Below are positions 60,056-64,000 of a stretch of 64,000 bases of DNA, piece by piece. Source of the stretch: Muraenolepis orangiensis (lineage: Eukaryota; Chordata; Actinopteri; Gadiformes; Muraenolepididae); assembly GCA_027704905.1 (NCBI GenBank), contig CM051007.1, positions 19,208,059 to 19,272,058 on the forward strand, written 5' to 3'. The notes below the pieces were generated by a model, which was not told the origin of the DNA, searched no databases, and saw nothing but the letters and a program-made list of their open reading frames with translations. The first letter of the stretch is position 1, and each line of letters opens with the position of its first letter. Position numbers and translations under genes: made by a program.

Positions 60056-60795
60056 CCACACCCGATCGTTTTCCTCGGCGCTGGCATCTCTTCGCCGGAG
60101 CCCTATTTGTTGTTTCCTCTGAGACACTTTCATTAAGATGATGTCAGGATAGGCCCAAGTCGTTTAGCATTATGTTTGCCCTCTGCGATAAAGGGGCCAT
60201 GTCTTCCTGTTTTTTGTTCTCATAATTATAGTCTCAGTATTTAAAAAGATAAATATATACCGTAAATGGACGGGACAATCGCGAGCCTGTCCTGAGACCG
60301 GGTTATTTGTTTGAGCAATAAATGAAGAATGAAGATGAATTCTATATTGGATTTTTGCCCCTTTTTATCAGAAGATGGGAAGATACGGTGATGTCCAAAC
60401 AGCTTCATGATGCATGTGTGGCGTCCAGGCCTGCCTCCAAACCCATATTTCCACCCTTCTAATCTATCACAAAGCAGAAGGGAGAAAAATAAAAAAGGTA
60501 ATTTCAAACGACGGCACTATACTTCCAGGCGGGTTGATCTGATGTTTTTCTTCACTTTCAGATAGAAGGCGACACACATGAGCCCGTTGGTGCTCACGGA
60601 AGGCAGGAAGTGCATATAATGAGTGTAAATATATTCCATCATCTGTGTGTTTTCGCAGCAAGGCGATACTTTATATCAACACTCTGTGTGGTGTTTACTC
60701 TCCGGAATCAAACACTATTTTAGTTTAGGAAAATGAAAATTATGAAGAAAAAAAAACTGTCAATGTCAGACAAACCCAATTTAGAAATAATAGAG
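60056..60795. other. Unique sequence, nothing recognised
   Basis: No signature. An 88-codon minus-strand frame at 60241-60507 has no known motif. Confidence 0.4.
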
Positions 60796-60931
<136 letters not shown>

Positions 60932-60937
60932 ACTCTA

Positions 60938-61143
60938 TATTAGATTACATTACATTAGATTCAAATGTCAAGTACCGTACAGCGAGAATAATTTGGCATC
61001 TAACCAATGAGTGCAAATGTTGCAGTAAAGTGCATAGTAATATACAATGTACAGTGGTTAAATGGGATGTAAAAAAAAGTATATTAGGTATAAAAACAGG
61101 TATACAATAACTTATAGAGTAGGTATGAGATATGTGCAGATAT

Positions 61144-61150
<7 letters not shown>
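60938..61150 (-). mobile_element. LINE 3' UTR fragment
   Basis: TTAGATTACATTACATTAGA, AATAATTTGGCATCTAACCA, TGCAAATGTTGCAGTAAAGT, ATATACAATGTACAGTGG, GAGTAGGTATGAGATATGTG. It shares word order with 52996-53105 but extends further into the UTR. No coding part follows. Confidence 0.65.

Positions 61151-61198
<48 letters not shown>
61148..61198. repeat. (AT)n microsatellite
   Basis: About 50 bp of pure TA. Confidence 0.97.
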
Positions 61199-61201
<3 letters not shown>

Positions 61202-61217
61202 GTAAGTATACAAGTAT

Positions 61218-61336
61218 CAACGGGTAGTGATCATGGGTATGCAGTTATATCAACAAGATAAATATATATATAAATGTATATACAACAGGTAGTGAGCAGG
61301 GGTATGCAGTTACTGTATATCAACAGTTGTAGATAA

Positions 61337-61367
<31 letters not shown>

Positions 61368-61368
61368 C
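61218..61368. repeat. ~65-bp tandem duplication ending in (AT)n
   Basis: CAACGGGTAGTGATCATGGG with TATGCAGTTATATCAACA (from 61218) recurs as CAACAGGTAGTGAGCAGGGG with TATGCAGTTACTGTATATCA (from 61283). A pure (AT)n at 61338-61367 follows and abuts the hAT end. Confidence 0.8.
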
Positions 61369-62171
61369 CAGTGGCGGGCTGTGCATTTCACACCTAGGCC
61401 TTCAGAGATGTCCTACACATGTCCTTTCTGAATTATTCCACCTCTTAATACCATCATTATGACGCCATATGGCTCTAGAAACTATACATTTAGACAGAAA
61501 CGCAGTATAACCGGGCATTGCATCACCTTAACATAGTCAAGTACAACAGAGTTATATTAATTTTTCCGAAGCATTTATTATCAATAAATCCGCATTTACA
61601 ATTAAGAGTGTTAAACTACCGGCTTTAAGATCGCTTGGATACTGTCAAAAAACTTAAAAATAAAAGGCGCTTTTAAGGGATTAGTCTACAAAGTTGTATT
61701 AGGTCTACCAAAAGCATGTGAGCTTTAACAAGTTTGTTCACTAAACAGCGCATTGTCGCACGCAAAGCAGTTTCATTTAAGAAACGTGACCATAAAGACA
61801 CAAACTATTCACTGAAAATAAAAGAAAACAAACAAATAATTTGCATTTTTTTCATGAGGATATATTTGCGACAGTGGTTAAAATGTATTCCTAGCCTTGA
61901 ATGTCCACTTTGATAAAGGTTAAACCAAAACAATTCAACAAGTCTCCTTGAGTACTTTTAATGCACAGCTGAGCCAGTGTGCCACACATATCTCTACATC
62001 TCTTGAAGAAGCATCATTAACATTTATTTTTTATATATTTGTCATTTTAATTACATATATATTAATTAGTTAATATTGATTTAATATTAACGAAATAAAA
62101 TATACAAAAATATATAAAAATAAAATAAAAAATAAAATGCTTTGCACTCACCAAAACAACTGATTATTTGA

Positions 62172-62327
62172 ACACAAAATCCATCCTCCTTTCTTTCCTC
62201 AAGAAGATTTCAATGACTCTGTTTGACTCAGTTTATGACTCAGTTTATCTGTGCATTTCAGTTCCAACAATAATTCCTTTTCTATAGACATGGAGGCTAA
62301 TGCTGAAAGCCGAGTCTGTCCAGTAGC
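62172..62327 (-). pseudogene. hAT transposase C-terminal end
   Basis: The minus strand reads TGQTRLSALASMSIEKELLL, ELKCTDKL, then after a short local duplication (AAACTGAGTCA twice, near 62228-62250) that shifts the frame, NRVIEIFLRKERRMDFVFK and stop. This is the end of the hATC domain and shares RRMDFVFK with 14331-14654. Upstream of the Rex3 insertion the frame continues as AQNVRNATGQ (63725-63754). Confidence 0.75.
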
Positions 62328-63724
62328 CATCCATCCATCCATCCATCTTCTCCCGCTTATCCGAAATCGGGTCGCGGAGGCAGCAGCTCCAGCAGGGGAC
62401 GCCAAACTTCCCTCTCCCTGGCAACATCGACTAGCTCTGACTGGGGGATCCCGAGGCGTTCCCAGGCCAGTGTGGAGATGTAATCACCCCACCTGTACCT
62501 CGGTCTGCCCCGTGGTCTCTTCCCAGTTGGATGTGCCTGGAAAACCTCCCTCTGGAGGCGACCAGGAAGCATCCTTACTAGATGCCCGAACCACCTCAAC
62601 TGGCTCCTTTCTACGCGAAGGAGCAGCGGCTCTACTCCGAGTCTCTCACGAGTGACTGAGCTTCTCACCCTATCCCTCAGGGAGATACCAGCCACCCTCC
62701 TGAGGAAACTCATTTCGGCCGCTTGTATTCGCGATCTCGTCCTTTCGGTCATTACCCATTGCTCATGGCCATAGGTGAGGGTAGGAACGAAGACTGATCG
62801 GTAGATCGAGAGCTTTGCCTTCTGGCTCAGCTCTCTTTTGGTTACAACGGTGCGCCAAAGTGCACCCAATACCGCTCCCGCTGCACCTATTCTCCTGTCA
62901 ATCTCACGCTCCATCCTCCCCTCACTCGAGAACAAGACCCCGAGATACTTGAACTCCTTCACATGGGATAAGGACTCCCTCCCTACTTGGAGTAGACAAT
63001 CCACCGGTTTCCTGCTAAGAACCATGGCCTCAGATTTGGAGGTGCTGATCCTCATCCCAGCCGCTTCACATTCTGCTGCAAACCGATCCAGTGAGTGCTG
63101 AAGGTCACATACTGATGACGCAAACAGGACCACATCATCTGCAAACAGCAGCGATTCAATCCTGAGCCCACCATACTGAAACCCCTCCCCTCCATGACTA
63201 CGCCTTGAAATCCTGTCCATGAAAATCACAAACAGGATGGGTGACAAAGCACAGCCCTGGCGGAGGCCAACACCCACTGAGAACAGGCCTGATTTTGTAC
63301 CGAGAATCCGGACACAGCTCTTGCTTTGGGAGTAGAGAGATTGGATGGCCCTCAACAATGACCCCCGCACCCCATACTCCCGCAGCACCCCCCACAGTAT
63401 TTCCCGAGGGACCCGATCATATGCCTTCTCCAAATCTACAAAACACATGTAGACCGGATGGGCATACTCCCAAGCCCCCTCCAGGATCCTTGCAAGAGTG
63501 AAAAGCTGGTCCGTTGTTCCACGACCAGGGCGGAATCCGCATTGTTCCTCTTCAATCTGAGGTTCGACTATCGGCCGAACCCTCCTTTCCAGCACCTTGG
63601 AGTAGACTTTCCCAGGGAGGCTGAGTAATGTGATACCCCTGTAATTGGCACACACCCTCTGGTCACCCTTTTTGAACAGGGGTACCACCACCCCCGTTTG
63701 CCACTCCTCAGGCACTGTCCCAGA
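62328..63724 (-). mobile_element. Rex3 (RTE-clade) LINE, 5'-truncated, young
   Basis: The minus strand encodes the RT and C-terminus of a Rex3-type LINE. The 3' end is the GATGGATGG tail (plus-strand CCATCCATCCATCC, 62328-62345). The 5' end is cut inside the RT domain at 63724. A 12-bp target duplication CTGTCCAGTAGC stands at 62316-62327 and 63725-63736. It sits within the transposase codons of the hAT copy, in frame with them. The endonuclease is missing, so it cannot move by itself. Confidence 0.93.
62357..63724 (-). CDS. Rex3 reverse transcriptase, open but 5'-partial
   Basis: About 455 codons are open to the stop at 62357 with no frameshift. In order: GTVPEEWQTGVVVPLFKKGD, NYRGITLLSLPGKVYSKVLE, QCGFRPGRGTTDQLFTL, motif A CFVDLEKAYDRV, LRQGCALSPILF, the FADD box at 63134-63145, a MRISTSKSEAMVL thumb region, then EFKYLGVLFSSEGRMEREID, LSIYRSVFVPTLTYGHE, and RSQLRWFGHLVRMLPGRLQR to LLELLPPRPDFG. 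The catalytic aspartates are present. No native start exists; by accident the frame runs on through the target duplication into hAT codons up to 63823. It lacks the N-terminal APE endonuclease. Confidence 0.8.
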   Translation of the reverse strand, partial: SGTVPEEWQTGVVVPLFKKGDQRVCANYRGITLLSLPGKVYSKVLERRVRPIVEPQIEEEQCGFRPGRGTTDQLFTLARILEGAWEYAHPVYMCFVDLEKAYDRVPREILWGVLREYGVRGSLLRAIQSLYSQSKSCVRILGTKSGLFSVGVGLRQGCALSPILFVIFMDRISRRSHGGEGFQYGGLRIESLLFADDVVLFASSVCDLQHSLDRFAAECEAAGMRISTSKSEAMVLSRKPVDCLLQVGRESLSHVKEFKYLGVLFSSEGRMEREIDRRIGAAGAVLGALWRTVVTKRELSQKAKLSIYRSVFVPTLTYGHEQWVMTERTRSRIQAAEMSFLRRVAGISLRDRVRSSVTRERLGVEPLLLRVERSQLRWFGHLVRMLPGRLQREVFQAHPTGKRPRGRPRYRWGDYISTLAWERLGIPQSELVDVAREREVWRPLLELLPPRPDFG

Positions 63725-64000
63725 CTGTCCAGTAGCATTTCTGACATTTTGTGCGTATCCAATCAAAAGACGCGCACGTGCTGACGTTATCGTACGCCTG
63801 CTAGCTGGCCCCGGTGTCGCCAACTCGAAATCTGATTGGTTAACGCCACAGTTTTGTTTCGTTCACTTTAAGCTCCAGGCGTCCGCACTGTTGATTCTGA
63901 AGGCCTAGGGGCAGATTTCTTGGACCCTGGCAACACATTATGGCTGAAATATGATTGTATAAAAGCTCTAACATAAAGGCCAGCCCTCCAAATCTCGATC

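Larger units (their letters stand above)
61369..64000 (-). mobile_element. hAT DNA transposon, second copy, interrupted by Rex3
   Basis: Begins CAGTGGCGGGCTGTGCATTT. ACCTAGGCCTTCAGA (61391-61405) has its inverse TCTGAAGGCCTAGG at 63896-63909, so subterminal inverted repeats are present. The transposase C-terminus lies at 62172-62320 and is split by a Rex3 LINE. The right part ends TAACATAAAGGCCAGCCCTC near the window edge, so the right terminus probably lies beyond 64000. Most of the transposase is missing. Confidence 0.7.

Overview
The window looks like non-coding intergenic or intronic DNA from a ray-finned (teleost) fish. Three things point there. It carries several CR1/L2-type LINEs, a Rex3 (RTE-clade) LINE, a LINE of the type with a restriction-like endonuclease, Gypsy LTR sequences and hAT DNA transposon remnants, a mix typical of teleosts. 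It has tRNA-headed SINEs with tails ending in GCGCTATATAAA-like or GACCAATAAAG-like motifs. It is also exceptionally rich in (CA)n, (GA)n, (GGA)n and uninterrupted G/C runs. Summing the tracts listed below gives very roughly 5 kb of simple repeats. That load would suit a gadid-like genome, but the assignment is inference. I found no convincing host protein-coding exon, tRNA gene, rRNA or CRISPR array. Nearly all long open frames are translations of dinucleotide repeats (poly-LS, poly-ER, poly-TH, poly-CV) or of transposon remnants.

Layout. 0-6.7 kb: an 11-bp minisatellite, then dinucleotide tracts between unique stretches. 6.7-10.1 kb: a LINE 3' end (minus), a tRNA-SINE (plus) and an internally deleted L2-like LINE (plus). 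11-16.2 kb: a LINE 3' end; then a hAT transposon remnant (minus) that contains a 398-bp foldback element and is cut by an L2-like LINE with a TAAATG-type tail. 18.4-21.1 kb: a Gypsy gag-protease-RT-RNase H fragment, interrupted by a minus-strand SINE just after its RT catalytic box and bracketed by 34-bp direct repeats; then a solo LTR at 21.7 kb. 22-28 kb: AT-rich DNA, a Charlie-like hAT end, a LINE tail and unique sequence. 28.4-30.2 kb: a heavily decayed CR1/Rex1-like LINE with a second solo LTR at its 3' end. 30-50 kb: the densest block of CA/GA/GGA repeats and poly-G/poly-C runs, with two SINEs, a third LTR and several palindromes. 50-57 kb: a SINE, cruciform-like palindromes, an RLE-type LINE that has lost its endonuclease core, and a TA-flanked foldback element. 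58-61.3 kb: CA arrays, an unclassified repeat-like block and a LINE tail. 61.4-64 kb: a second hAT remnant (minus) carrying a young 5'-truncated Rex3 insertion with a 12-bp target duplication.

How the parts relate: there is no operon or pathway here. The readable biology is a history of nested mobile-element insertions and of simple-repeat expansion. The unique stretches between repeats may hold conserved regulatory DNA of a neighbouring gene, but this cannot be shown from one sequence. All family names rest on recognition of protein motifs and tails by eye; no database search was run.
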